The notes below the pieces were generated by a model. The model had not been told where the DNA came from, made no database searches, and saw nothing but the letters and a program-made list of their open reading frames with translations. From NCBI GenBank assembly GCA_032871835.1, contig CM065299.1, positions 83,581,652 to 83,645,651 of the forward strand: 64,000 nt of DNA. Reading direction: 5' to 3'. Positions 11,058 through 22,529 of this stretch are shown one piece after another; the first letter of the stretch is position 1, and every line of letters starts with the position of its first letter. The translations under genes and the position numbers were made by a program. The DNA comes from Dipteronia dyeriana (lineage: Eukaryota > Streptophyta > Magnoliopsida > Sapindales > Sapindaceae).

Positions 11058-12957
11058 ACCTAAATGAGTTTCATTACTGCAAGAGATTCTCCAAGTCGCG
11101 CCCTCTAAAAAATCGTATCTTTTCATCAACAATTCTAATATCCTTGTCTCCATATATCAATGAGAATCTCTGATCATAACGTTTGTGTTGTGTTGTGTAT
11201 GATTTTCTTTTGTTTGATTATTTCCATTGGTGTTCATAAAAGCAAAGCATGCAACATCTATCTCAGATGTTTAAGGCCAAATTTGTGAGTTCAATCTGTA
11301 AGATACTAATTATAAATATCTTCTATATATCACATCAAGTGGCCCGGGGACCAGTCCCCGAATTCAGTGCCTGTAACACTCAAGTTGTCATATTGTTATT
11401 TCTAATGGATGCAATGTGTTGGGGACACACCAATCGGTAAAAGAAAATAGAAGATGAATAGAATTATTTATATACTAAGATGTATACAGTAACTTTGAAG
11501 ATACTAAAAAACTTGAAATTTCATTACACTGATATAATTAAATAACTACAAATTATCAAAAAAAGAAATAATGCAGTAATATTAAAATTAAATAACTACA
11601 AATAAAAAGAAAAAAGACAATACAGTAATATTAAAATGTTGACTTGATTACTAAAGACAGAACCTTGCAAATGGTTGCACCGTCCATTATTTTATATTTA
11701 TATTTGAAGTTGGTTTCCAAGATACAAACTATATATATTCTAATTTTTTATATATTTCCTCTCAATGCAGTATGTAAATAATATACAGAGTAATTATTAA
11801 AATTATTCTGTAAAACTCATAATCAAACTTCTGTTTTTTGGAATGAATGAATTTCAATTTATAGACTCAAATGTGTCTTTCGGTAAAGATACATCTTTTG
11901 GGAAGAGTTGCATCTTTCGATAAAGAGACACAATTATTCAAAGAAAAGATATGACTCGAATTTCATTAGAAAAAATTCCAACAATATGCATATAAGGACT
12001 AGATGCTTATTGGAGATATTTCTGTGCTAGTTTTGTTTTTTTGTATAGTTGATGGCAACAGATTATTTCTGCTGTTATATAATTTGCAACACATGTGGAA
12101 CTCAGCTCTGCAATCTCCACAAAAATGATATATATGCAGTTAAGTACAGGTTCTCAGCTACTGACATGGACGTCAAACCACTTGACTACCACTAGAGGAA
12201 ACAGGGTTCAAAAGTAAACTTAAATAAAGAGGGAAAGGCAAGGAATTTAATAACTTTCTTTATCTAAGATAAAGTAGAAGAATCTAAGGCAGCACATTTT
12301 TTTCTAGAAAAATTGAAAAGAATTTTCATAGCATATGGAGGTTTCACGGGTTGAGGACCTCAAGACACAAGAATCTCTTTCACTGTAATAACTTTCGTTT
12401 TCAGCTAGGTCCCTCCATATTAAAACTTTTCATTTCTTGCGATTTTTTAATTGTTTGCTATATTCTCTCTTTTTTCATACAGAATCCTCCTGTATTGTTC
12501 CCAGGATGCTCTCTAATGAACATCACTTTATGTGTATCATGAATCGTAGAACTGTAAAAGTTGAAGATAGAATTCTGATTTGTAAAAACTGATCTAAATT
12601 AAAGTTATGCACTTCTTCTTAATTTGCAGGAGAGGAAGAGGGGTCATTTTGTGATTTAATATCAGTAGGATAGTGTCCAATTATGTAGCAAGAATTGAAT
12701 ACTATCAGCTTCAAAAACAGAATAACCAAATGATTTGAATTCTACAGTAAGTAGTAAGAAAAGAGCTGAAAAGTTTATAAAGCTAATTTCATTAAGAAAG
12801 GGAAACACATTACATGCTATAGCTAACACAAAGCTATTTAGTACTTGAGACATGACAAGCTACATAGACTACACAACTTACAACACAGCACACTAAACAA
12901 CTAATTTGTGCCAAATTTATTCATTCTTCAATGTGATTATTGGAGTTGGGTGGTGAT
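11058..12957. other. AT-rich intergenic DNA downstream of glutaredoxin 1
   Basis: No ORF with protein-like composition and no structured repeat seen. A poly-A signal AATAAA on the minus strand (12916-12921) lies about 37 bp beyond the glutaredoxin stop and probably ends its transcript. The ORFs at 11249-11440, 12351-12542 and 12662-12853 have random composition. Confidence 0.5.
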
Positions 12958-13260
12958 TTAAGACATCTGATAAGGCTTGAGCAGTGGCATCAGAGCACCG
13001 CTTAGATGGTGAGACATGACTTCATTCGTGGATCCCACGAGCTTTCCAGCGATGAACACAGCTGGTATGGGCGCGTTACACCCCAACCTTATGAGAGCTT
13101 TCTCCATTTCTCTGCCTTCGGGGTCTTGATCAATCTCATACACCAAAGGGTGCACCCCAAGTTCTTTAAACAAAATGTTGACTGCATAACTCAGGCAACA
13201 TGATGACTTGCTGAATATCACTACTCCCTTCTCAGATGCCAATTTCATCACCTTGTCCAT
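12958..13260 (-). CDS. CC-type glutaredoxin, monothiol-like (CCLS), 100 aa
   Basis: Intronless small thiol-disulfide oxidoreductase of the land-plant CC-type (class III, ROXY) group, which uses glutathione and acts in the nucleus and cytosol. Family members bind TGA transcription factors and are known for roles in development, stress and nitrogen signalling. Residues 12-16 form the first beta strand, the active site CCLS is at 21-24, the cis-Pro loop is P66 (IPAVFI) and the glutathione-side motif GSTNEV is at 76-81. The usual FIGGK is FIAGK (Ala71). Length matches the family (about 100 aa). The C-terminus KPYQMS lacks the ALWL tail needed by ROXY proteins to recruit TOPLESS co-repressors. A TATAAATA lies 250 bp upstream. 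I do not assign an ortholog. Confidence 0.95.
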   Translation of the reverse strand: MDKVMKLASEKGVVIFSKSSCCLSYAVNILFKELGVHPLVYEIDQDPEGREMEKALIRLGCNAPIPAVFIAGKLVGSTNEVMSHHLSGALMPLLKPYQMS

Positions 13261-13509
13261 AACGATAACAATGTCTATGATCTTACTATGTGCACGATAA
13301 AAAGTAAACCGGGACAGAAAATGTTTGAATTAGAGAAGTCCTCGCGTTACCTTAAATTTAACTTAGAATCAAAAAACCATCGGACCAAATTCAAGCTGAT
13401 TTCGTCCAGTAGCTGTGTAAGGATTGGAAGTAGGAGAAGGGAAAATCGGCAAGAGAGAAAGGTTTACAGCTTAAGGTTGTTTGAATTGAAGTTAGTCCTG
13501 ATGGTAGCC

Positions 13510-13517
13510 TATTTATA
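13510..13517 (-). promoter_or_regulatory. TATA box of glutaredoxin 1
   Basis: TATAAATA on the minus strand, 250 bp before the start codon, in an otherwise unremarkable AT-rich stretch. It predicts a transcription start near 13480 and a 5' leader of about 220 nt. Confidence 0.6.
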
Positions 13518-13519
13518 GG

Positions 13520-15198
13520 GACAGCAAGGTAGACTCCTTTGTTTGAACAAGAACATTCAAAAGAGGATGTGCTTTACTTAGATGCCGAAATTAATAAAGT
13601 TACTTTCCCGCCAATGAGACTACAAAGTTCTCATGGACTGAACAACTTGCATACATATACTGCTCACATGCTACTGGAAACTATCAGTTGATTGACTATA
13701 GCCATATGATATGTGTCCTAATTCAAGATGGATGGAGAAAAGAATGATCAACCGGTGAGATTGGTAGAGTCAATTTATCAACACCAACATATGTACCTAA
13801 TTGACTGGCTGCTCAACTTTTTGCAGATTTTATGGACATAGTTGAATACCATCTATCAAGACACAAAAAAAGAAGAAAAATTCTATGAAGGCTAGTCAAT
13901 TAACAGAAGATTCTCAATATCATCTTACGCGCAAAGATTGGGAATGAGATGGCTTTCGGTGGTTGTGAGTGTTGCGCCCACCAACTTGCAGGATTCTCCC
14001 TCACACAAGAGTACATCAGGCTCTATTCATATATTTTCTCTCTCCTGTGTCAATTTATGCTTTCAAATGTGTGAATAAACAAGGCCTACATACGTCTGCA
14101 CGTGCATCACAAAACTGCAACTCTTCCTTGATAAATATCATGTGACAGAATTCTCCTCCCCGGAGCAAGCTATCTACCAATCACACGAGCGAAGTCATTA
14201 GCGAATACTATGACAGTAGAGCTAGTAATCATACTAATCATTCGTAGATTTGTGAATCTGTTGGTATATAACGTACGTTTCTAACTATGCATGAATATAT
14301 ATATACATGAGTGAGCGTATAGTTATCATATTATATGTATGTATCTGCATCTATGAGATTCTGTCTATTAATTCTTAGTTATCTGCAGGACAATCATATG
14401 GAAAAAATACTTGGATTTTGGCAAAGGAGGAATACGAGCTAGGAAGACAAAACATGTAGCATATCCTCTTTGTCCCTCACTTAAGTAAGGAATAGCACAG
14501 GGCTCACTGTTAACTAATTAGCATATTGCGCGCTAAGTAATCGTTGGGAAACTTTTGCACCACAGATACATAGAAATTAGTAAAAGAACTCATTCCATTT
14601 CCACTCTCATATTTAAAGCTTATGATATATGCTGCCCAAAAGCATTTCTTTATCACATCAATGGTGACACCACACAAGGGTATTTCCTCTGCCAACACAA
14701 TATATTCACTTCAACTGCAGGAGATCACTTTAAGTAAGTGGATAAGTTTCTGTTGAAACGTTTCTACTAATAAGAAAGTGATGCATTATGAGAAATTTAT
14801 TCTAAATATTCTCAGGTGGGAAATTTGTCTGATCAGCAAGTTTGATTTGAGAGTTTATTTTGATGTTTGCTTTGCTTTATCTATTATTTCTGATATGAAA
14901 AGAATAATACAAATCTAAATGTTTCAATGGATTCATTGTTTATACTTTGTGATATATTTTCACTATGTGTAGGAATGAAAGAAAATATCATCAAAAATTC
15001 CATGAGCTTAATTACAAAAAGTCTTGATGCTGTTTTCATCGAGTATGATATCTAATATCTTCCCATACAATGTAGCAAAGCAACTCAAGAGAAAGCAAAG
15101 GCTATAATAATACAACATTGCTTTCAACATGGGCTACTCTTATATTAATTAGTACTACTTGAGTATGAGAAATCTTGCTATATTGTTATACACTTATA
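13520..15198. other. intergenic region between the glutaredoxins
   Basis: About 1.7 kb that includes the distal promoter of glutaredoxin 1 and the 3' side of glutaredoxin 2. The overlapping ORFs at 14510-14737 are on opposite strands and protein-like in neither. No repeat was recognised. Confidence 0.5.
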
Positions 15199-15510
15199 CT
15201 AGAACCAGATGGCTCTTGCATCTATGAGCATCTGCTTCAGAGATCCATCGACGTGGAGTGATATGACATCTTTTGCTGATCCTACATATTTTCCGCCAAT
15301 GAACACAGCCGGGACTGCTTGATTATTACACCCTAGGCCGCGTAAAGCCCACTCGATTTCCCTCCCATTGGCATCATGATCAAGCTCATGAATTGCAGGA
15401 CTAGCACCAAGCTCATAAAAAAGTGTCTTGATGCTATGACACATGCAGCATGAGCTCTTGGTGAAGATCACAGCAGCTTTCTTTGAAGCCATGTCTCTTA
15501 CTCTGTCCAT
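15199..15510 (-). CDS. CC-type glutaredoxin, dithiol-like (CCMC), 103 aa
   Basis: Second intronless CC-type glutaredoxin on the same strand, 1.9 kb from the first. An in-frame ATG at 15591 would add 27 residues, but I chose the internal Met at 15510: MDRVRDMASKKAAVIF lines up with the family N-terminus and with the neighbouring gene's MDKVMKLASEKGVVIF. The active site is CCMC at residues 21-24, the cis-Pro motif VPAVFIGGK is at 66-74 and GSAKDV at 78-83. The C-terminus ARAIWF resembles, but is not identical to, the ALWL motif used by ROXY-type proteins to bind TOPLESS. A transcription-factor-linked repressor role is therefore possible but inferred. The gene's TATA box is at 15728. Confidence 0.95.
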   Translation of the reverse strand: MDRVRDMASKKAAVIFTKSSCCMCHSIKTLFYELGASPAIHELDHDANGREIEWALRGLGCNNQAVPAVFIGGKYVGSAKDVISLHVDGSLKQMLIDARAIWF

Positions 15511-15727
15511 GTCAAACAAGTTTGATTTGATATCGCAAGCTTGGGGGATCAGTTCGAATGCTATACGAAGAACAAAGATTTCGATGTGCAATGCAGCAGC
15601 AGTTAAGCGATAAGAAGTAGGTAGAAGAAGTAGTAGAGAACCAAGTGAGTGTAAAAGAAACTATATATGTGTGTGAGGAGTCTAATAAGCTCTGGTGGAC
15701 TTGGAGAATAGAGATTTCAACAACTCT

Positions 15728-15735
15728 TATTTATA
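15728..15735 (-). promoter_or_regulatory. TATA box of glutaredoxin 2
   Basis: TATAAATA on the minus strand, about 220 bp before the chosen start codon: the same motif and a similar spacing as in the neighbouring glutaredoxin. Confidence 0.6.
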
Positions 15736-15739
15736 ACAG

Positions 15740-17653
15740 CAAGTGAAGGTGGTGGATTACATTGTTTAATCCACACAAAAAAAAAACAATAGAGACGAAT
15801 TGGATAGAAAAGAAGAAGTTCCTTTAGATATTTGTTTGGATAAGAAAAAAAAATGCCCCCTCATGATTTGCTTGATTGCGACTCTTTTGTGCTACAAACC
15901 CACTTGCAATATATTTGATCCAAGCCATTACCATAATCTAAATCTTCTGCAACTAGCTTGTCCGTACTAGTAGACATGAGGAATCATAACCATAATATTA
16001 TTATAATTATTTAGTAGAAAAAGAACACACTTTCGGCCCCTTAAGCCTGGCCTGGTTGGTAGCAGCATCACAGATTAAAATAAAGATTTGATTTCTGGAA
16101 ACATCTTTGGGGCAACACTGGCACAAACATAGAGATCAAAGGATTTGATACTTTTTTGGTGAACAATCATCGTCCAAAATGAATAATTCTTTTTTCCATA
16201 AATTGTTCTGGAATGTCAAACAGGACCCTGGAAAATTAAACATATAATTTTCTTCTTCAGAAAATTATTAACAAAAGGTCTAAGTCTAATGTGATTTCAT
16301 GCTTCGACAACATAAAACTTTACTGTTCATTTTAATTGCATGATGATGATGATGTGTATAGTTCCTAAAGTTTTGAAGCTTATACTTGTTTTTTTAGTTT
16401 CATTAAATCGCATTGCATGCCATCAGATTGTTGGTGTGGAGAGAAAGATGAGAGTTTTTATCCAATCCAATCCATTCCACTTTGGTAAATTGGTCCCCCA
16501 TTAAATTCTTGGTGGATACAAACCCATGAAAATATAGTATCAGAGAAAAAAAAAATATCAAATCACTGTTTCCTGGTGCGAATATAATGCAGATTTAATT
16601 TCCCTGAAAAAAAAAATTGAATTATAAGGGTGTGGCCTTGCAAAGAAGGGAAAGGGCAGTAGTACTTGAAGAACACAAAAGGAGAGAGGAACAAAAACAA
16701 AAATACCTACTTGAGGGTTTATCAGAACCGAATCTTAGGCCTAGAGACTAGAGTAGATACATGTATGATGATCTATAATAATAAAATCTTCTTCCTCTTT
16801 ACTTAATTTGTTCTGCTTGATCAACAATAACAGGTCCAAGAATCTTGTTTCAGGCCACGTCCACGCCACATGCACGATTCATGTCGGCCAATATTGCTCA
16901 TATATATAAGTTATAACTGTTTTATTCTTTATTCATATATATCCTCATTGATGGGAGAAAGGTAAGATTTCAATGGATCAAATATGGTTGTGAGAGTGAA
17001 TGTCAACTTTCGAGAAAAAGAAACCTCAAGTCAAAATTCATCCCTTTGTAAGGGCATAATGCAGTGCATGCCGCTGTTGCTATCTTGCCACGTTATTTTT
17101 TTGCGGATCAAGATTTTAGCGAGGAGATAATCTTCCGTGGGTATGTTTTACTGTCGATTTTAGTGAAACGGATCCAATAATAAAGTAATATGTGTCATTG
17201 ATAGTTAAAATAAAAGTCTACATTTATTTAAATATTGTTATCAGATAGATTTATTACACCTTAAAATATATCATCTAAAAAGGAGGAAAGACTGATTAAA
17301 AGTGAAATCTTAAAACAAAGTATTGATTTTTATTACCAATTATACAGCGACAAGTGGTTATATTATTATAACAAAAAAGTTACTTCCTTTTACTCCGTCT
17401 TTTTCCTCAATTCTTTCGATTCTAGCTCCAACTTAATATATATTACTTGCATTCCCACTTTCGATTATGTTTATCGTTTTTGAATTTATCCCGAATTATA
17501 ACACAAATCCAATACTTAAAAAAAAACAAAAATATTGCATTATATTATTATTATTATTATTATTATAAATCTAAATTTCTGCCTAAATTTGATTATTAAA
17601 AGCATGATTAAATGTTTAATTACTATTTTTTTTAAATATTCCATCAATTCAAC
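15740..17653. other. AT-rich intergenic DNA upstream of glutaredoxin 2
   Basis: Presumed distal promoter and spacer with no gene. It contains a (TTA)n microsatellite at about 17541-17567 and poly-A runs near 15776 and 16540. Confidence 0.5.
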
Positions 17654-17662
17654 GTCATGGTT

Positions 17663-18816
17663 AGGGGCGAATCTCCCCCCCTCCCCCCACCCAATAAAAA
17701 AAATATTTTATGTAAATTAAAATACAAATCATTAAAAAAATAACTAAGCATTAAATATAAATTATAATATTTATATTATATTATCCCTTTATTATTTTAA
17801 TAATATAAATTAACTAATAGTTTTTGTTTCCATAATTCTATTAAACATGTAAATAGAAAATAAAACCGGTCCATTTTAATATTTTAATTTCCTATTATTT
17901 TTTATATTATTACTTAATTTAGTATGTATTATATATATAATATAATAATGTTAGCCATCATACCTAAAATCACATCTTTTACATTACAGCACAAGTGACA
18001 ATTGGTGTATCAATTTGTAAGTAGATACACATTAATAATGATTTATCTCACTTATTTATGTATCTACTCATCAATTGACACACCAGCTGCCACACGTGTT
18101 GTGATAGAAAAATTGTGATTTTAGGTGTGATATCTATCATTGCCCATAGTATTATTATTTTTTAGATTTTTCAAATACAATCTAAGTAAATATTGAATTC
18201 TTATAACGAGTATCTATTTTATTTATTTTGCTAGGTTAATTATTAATATAATGTTGATTTTTATTAGTTTATTATTTAAATTTTATTCAAAATTAATATA
18301 AGTTAATTTAGTTTGACATGAATATTATAAAATTAAATTACAAGTATGTAAATAATTGTGAATTAAATATATCAATAGTACAATGATATTTTTATTAAGC
18401 TATTGAAATTTATATTTTATAAGTCATGAATTATTAAAATATTATTATCAGTTATACAGACTATTAAGAATAGGCTCAGGTTTTGCAATAAAATAAAAGT
18501 ATTTTCTCATACACTCTTTAATTATGTAATTGAAATAAAAATTAGGAAGAAAATTAGATTGATGTAATTATAAATAATTTTTTAGATATAAAATAGACGT
18601 GTTACATCTTAATTAGTTAATGTCTATTTTATTTATATATTTATATCATTATTTTTAACACTGAATGGTATCAATTTTTGTTAAAAAATATCAGATGCGG
18701 GATTCTACATTTTTTCTGAGACGAGATTCCTACTAATATCATTTGAAGATTGCGTGTCCTACATTATTAATTTTTATCTTGGTCCCCCCAAAGCTAAAAT
18801 TCTAGATTCGCCTCTG
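17663..18816. mobile_element. non-autonomous DNA element with 9-bp target duplication (MULE-like)
   Basis: Flanked by perfect direct repeats GTCATGGTT at 17654-17662 and 18817-18825. The ends are inverted: AGGGGCGAATCT at the left and AGATTCGCCTCT at the right, one mismatch in 12. A 9-bp duplication is typical of Mutator-like elements. The C-rich left end and very AT-rich interior hold no ORF. Confidence 0.7.
17947..18141. mobile_element. foldback MITE nested in the MULE-like element
   Basis: About 195 bp forming a long imperfect hairpin. CCTAAAATCACA near 17963 pairs with TGTGATTTTAGG near 18114, and AGTAGATACA near 18020 pairs with TGTATCTACT near 18060; further paired blocks lie between them. 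The outer pairing reaches AATG(T/A)TAG at both ends. No certain target duplication was seen. Confidence 0.65.
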
Positions 18817-18825
18817 GTCATGGTT

Positions 18826-19499
18826 TGGGTGTCATGAGCATAACACAGTTACCATCGGATCAATCTTACCTCATCTATTTAACTTCAACTTAAAAAAGAA
18901 GAAGCACATTTAGTATTGAAAAAAAAACCCCGATATAATCAATAATGACACCTACAATACTATTAATTACCTATATATATATATATAAATAATTACAAAT
19001 TGTATGGAATAATAACATTTTATTTTTGTGAAATATTTCATAAATAAAGGTAATTTTAGAGAGGGTACTCGAATTCACCAACTCATGGTGTTGATGTGAG
19101 AGGATTTATCACTTCACCAACCTCATCATGTCTATGGAATCCATATAATAAACATTAATACAAATCCAACTTCTTTGTGTGTTCCTACATTTAATTTTTT
19201 ATATTCTTCTAACTTTTTTTTCTAATTCTTTTTTTTATATCATAACTCAAATAAAGGTAATTAAAATTATATAATAATTAATAAATATAAAAAAGTTATA
19301 TTTATAATGATTTTGTGATTCAGTTCTCTACGGTAGCTTCTAGTAATCAATTTTATGAATAAATCTTGGTAATATGACAGTTTTATTATTATTATTTTTG
19401 ATATTTTGGTTTACGTATTTGATTTGTGTTATATTTGAGATAAATTCGAAGATGATAAAAATCATTGAAAGTGGAAAACTAGGAATGCAAGAAATATAA
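18826..19499. other. AT-rich spacer
   Basis: No coding sequence. It holds a short (TA)n run near 18974-18986 and the possible SINE listed separately. Confidence 0.4.
19020..19150 (-). repeat. possible tRNA-derived SINE fragment
   Basis: On the minus strand, TTGGTGAAGTGATAAAT resembles a Pol III A box. About 30 bases later GGTGAATTCGAGTACC resembles a B box (consensus GGTTCGANNCC). No poly-A tail or target duplication could be fixed. Confidence 0.35.
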
Positions 19500-20353
19500 G
19501 GCCCCGTTCTGCAGCTGTTTTTTTTGTCCGTTTTCATTTTTATTTTTCAAAAACGATTTCGAAAACGCGTTCGTTAACCGTTTTTCATTTTATTTCAAAA
19601 AACGAAAAAAAAATGAAAAAAAAAATCAGTGTTAAAAGTGAAAGATTTGAAAAACATAAAATACTTGTTTTTCGTTTTTCGTTTTTCGTTTTTCGTTTTT
19701 GTTTTTGTTTTTCATTTTGTTTTTCATTTTTTTTATATATAAAAAAAATATATTTTTAACTATTAATTGTACTATTATGTGTTTCATATGGTCCGGATAA
19801 GACGGGACAAAATTTTTAAATGACCAAAGTGCCCCCTCTCTCTATATATATACATATTATAATATTATATATTATAAAATAATATATTTTATGTATATAT
19901 TAATATATATTAATATATTATGAATAATTAGTATTATATATATTATTAAATATAATAAAATATTATATATTATATATATTATATATAAAAATATAATATA
20001 ATATAATAATATTTAATAAAAAAAAATATTTAATATATATTTTAATAGTTTAGTTTTAATTAATTCATTTTTTGATAGGTTTTTTTGAATTAATTTTGAT
20101 GTGTTACTTTTGTTTAATTTAAAAATTACAATACAAAAATTATATTGGTTAATTATGTAACCAATTTTTGATAGTTTTCGGTTAACTTACCAGACACGTT
20201 TTTTTCCGTTTTTATTTTCAAAATACAGCTTTCAGTATATACTACCAGACGTGTTTTCGGAATTCGAAACTAAAATAAAAAATACTGTTTTTATTTTTAT
20301 TTTTATTTTTATTTTAGAAAAACATCAACTTAAAAACGTTTACGGAACGAGTA
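19500..20353. mobile_element. non-autonomous TIR element with GTTTTTC-rich ends
   Basis: The left end GCCCCGTTCTGCAG faces the right end, reverse complement GTACTCGTTCCGTAAACG, and both lead into GTTTTT runs. Inner motifs GTTAACC and AAAACG are mirrored near the two ends. Simple runs of GTTTTTC (19674-19735) and TTTTTA (20285-20318) and a TA-rich core fill the rest. It resembles the common plant GTTCGGTAACGTTT-type MITE. The target duplication is unclear. Confidence 0.5.
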
Positions 20354-20620
20354 CTAAGATTTGTATTAAGATGGAGAATGGAAAGAAGAGAGGAGAAAGA
20401 TGGTCCAAAGATGGAGTGAAAACGGGGTAAGTTTTTTCGTTTTAATGATATAGAGACGTGTCGTTATATAATTGGTAAAGAGAAAATAAATGTTTTATTT
20501 TAATAGTGACATGACATACGTCACTTTATCATTGGACCGACTATGGAAGAGTTTCTTTTCAATGAGAATGCATAGTGTATTCGTCTCACCCAAGAATTAA
20601 GATCTTCTCATTTGAAAGAT

Positions 20621-20830
20621 TTTTTTTTTTTTAAAAATCTAAAATGCCGTTATTAATTCTGTCATTTATTTGCTACATTTTTTTTACAATATCTATTAAT
20701 TTAGGACAAGGATTATTTTTGAAATTTTTTATCGATCATTAGTAGGATTCGAACCGTTGACCTGGTAGTCAATCGCCAAAGCTCCAAAACTTGACATTTA
20801 TTTGCTACACTACCGGCTATAATTGTAGGC
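20621..20830 (-). repeat. probable tRNA-related SINE
   Basis: On the minus strand a canonical Pol III B box GGTTCGAATCC lies at 20745-20755, preceded by tRNA-like GGCGATTGACTACCAGGTCA. The 5' part starts near GCCGGTAGTGTAGCA, and a minus-strand A14 run at 20620-20633 could be the tail. It is not a functional tRNA: no cloverleaf closes. Confidence 0.45.
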
Positions 20831-20950
20831 TTTTTCTTGAAGTTAACTTCGAACCCTATTGTGTTTATTAAAAAAAAACTTAAAATATCAAGGGTACTGT
20901 AATACCCCAAATCTGATACCCAAAAGATTAAGATGTTAAGTGATTTAGAA

Positions 20951-20955
20951 CTTAT
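20951..20955. repeat. target site duplication CTTAT (left)
   Basis: Matches 40109-40113, the five bases after the other LTR. Joining the flanks restores a continuous TTTAGAACTTATGAAAACC. Confidence 0.85.
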
Positions 20956-21454
20956 TGTAAAAGAAACTGACATTGACAAAATAACACTGCAATTTTCTAC
21001 AAGAATAGAGGAGAAAACTCCATTGAACAATTTGTGAAGAAAATGAAGGAGAGAAAAGCTATTTCTTGACGTTTCTATTATTGATAAAAGATCATCGCAA
21101 ATAGACTAAGTTTCTATTTTTATATACAAAATATTCTAACAACTCCCTAAATTTTCGGGGAGCCAACCAATTAGAGAACAAGAAAAGTGAAATGCATATT
21201 CTGTGTCTAACAGAATTCCCGTCACACAAGTATCATTCAACTTATTAATTAATTCTGATGTGTATCCCCCAGCTCACCAACTAATTCTGACGTGTAACCT
21301 CCAGCTCATCAACTTCTCTTAGCTCATCAACTAATTCTGATGTTTACCAACTGGAAAAGCCAGCATTGTAGCATAGCCTTTAAAAGCTAAACTTGAATTA
21401 GCTGGTGTAGTTAAACTTGAATCAGTTGGTGTTGACTTCTCTTTATCTTTAACA
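20956..21454 (-). repeat. 3' LTR of copia element 2
   Basis: About 499 bp; the + strand starts TGTAAAAGAAACTG and ends ATCTTTAACA. The adjacent minus-strand polypurine tract TTGAGTGGGGA (21455-21465) marks its inner edge. Confidence 0.87.
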
Positions 21455-22527
21455 TCCCCACTCAAGCTGAACGAAGGAGAAATTTCCAAGTGCAGCTTGG
21501 ATCTCAAGAACTCAAAACGAGATAAGGGAAGACCTTTGGTGAAAATATTTGCACATTGGAACTCTATAGGAACATACTGAACCTTAAGCAATCCAGCTGC
21601 GATTTTCACTCGAATGAAGTGCACATCTAATTCGATACGTTTTGTTCGAGCGTGAACACCGGATTTTGTACAAGAGAACCTGCCCCCTGATTATCACACC
21701 ACAATATAGGACACTGCTCAAGTGGGATGCCAAACTCAGAGAACAGAGATCGAAGCCACATTACTTCAGTAGTAACTTGAGAGAGAACTCTATACTCAGC
21801 TTCATAGCTGGAGCTAGCTACAACGTTTTGTTTCTTTGAACCCCAAGCAATTAGACTGCCACCCAAAAACATACAATGGCCACTTGTGCTTTTCCGATCA
21901 TCAAAACATGAGGCTCAATCAGCATCACTGAAGACTTCAACTGTGAGAGATAGAGTAGGTTTGAAGTGCAACCCAAGACCATATGTTCCTTTGATATATC
22001 TAAGCAATCTCTTGCAGGCATTCCAGTGATCCTATGTTGGAGAAGCTAAGTATTGACTTAGCTTATTGACACTAAGGGCAATGTCAGGCCTAGTGTATGT
22101 TAGATATTGCAATGCACCAATGGTACTTCTGTAGAGAAATGCATTAGAAAATGGTGTTCCTTCCTTAGTTAGTTTAGTGCCTACAGATATGGGTGTAGAG
22201 CAACGCTTGCAATAAGACATGTTAGTTTTTTTGTAATAGATCTTTAATGTACTTGGATTGAGTCAAAAACAGTCTTGCAAAAATCCTAGTAGCCTCAAAA
22301 CCCAAAAAATAACTGACTGATCCAAGAGACTTTAGAGCAAAAACATCATTGAGAGACCTGATTGTGTGATACACCAATGCTGAATCATTCCCTGTCAAAA
22401 GTATATCATCAACGTATACCAGCAGATAAAGAATCTTAGACCCTTGCCTTTTGACAAATAAAGACACATTCGCTTGTGAAGAGACAAATCCCCAATTAAG
22501 AAGTGCATTTTTCAACTTGAAAAACCA
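21455..22527 (-). pseudogene. copia element 2 reverse transcriptase / RNase H
   Basis: From high to low coordinate: LKNALLNWGFVSSQANVSLF, the RT box LLVYVDDILLTGND (YVDD at 22405-22416, intact), a frameshift near 22221, KMSYCKRCSTPISVGTKL, RPDIALSVNKLSQYLASP, then RNase H GGSLIAWGSKKQNVVASSS with YEAEYR, and LWCDNQGAGSLVQNP. A last block, FIRVKIAAGLLKVQYVP with FTKGLPLSRFEFLRSKL, closes pol. At least two frameshifts and several stops make it a pseudogene. At 22528 the homology stops abruptly where the unclassified repeat begins. Confidence 0.88.
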
Positions 22528-22529
22528 AA

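Noticed and set aside
13006..13203. 65-aa + strand ORF opposite glutaredoxin 1
   Set aside because: Shadow of the glutaredoxin coding strand.
14510..14737. Overlapping 60-62-aa ORFs on both strands between the glutaredoxins
   Set aside because: Random amino-acid composition, no motif and no codon bias; expected by chance in AT-rich DNA.
16030..16235. Possible MITE with GGCCTGGTTGG / GGTCCTGTTTG ends
   Set aside because: Inverted similarity is only about 10 bases and no target duplication was found; too weak.
20740..20830. Functional tRNA gene on the minus strand
   Set aside because: B box present, but no acceptor stem or anticodon arm closes; better explained as a SINE.
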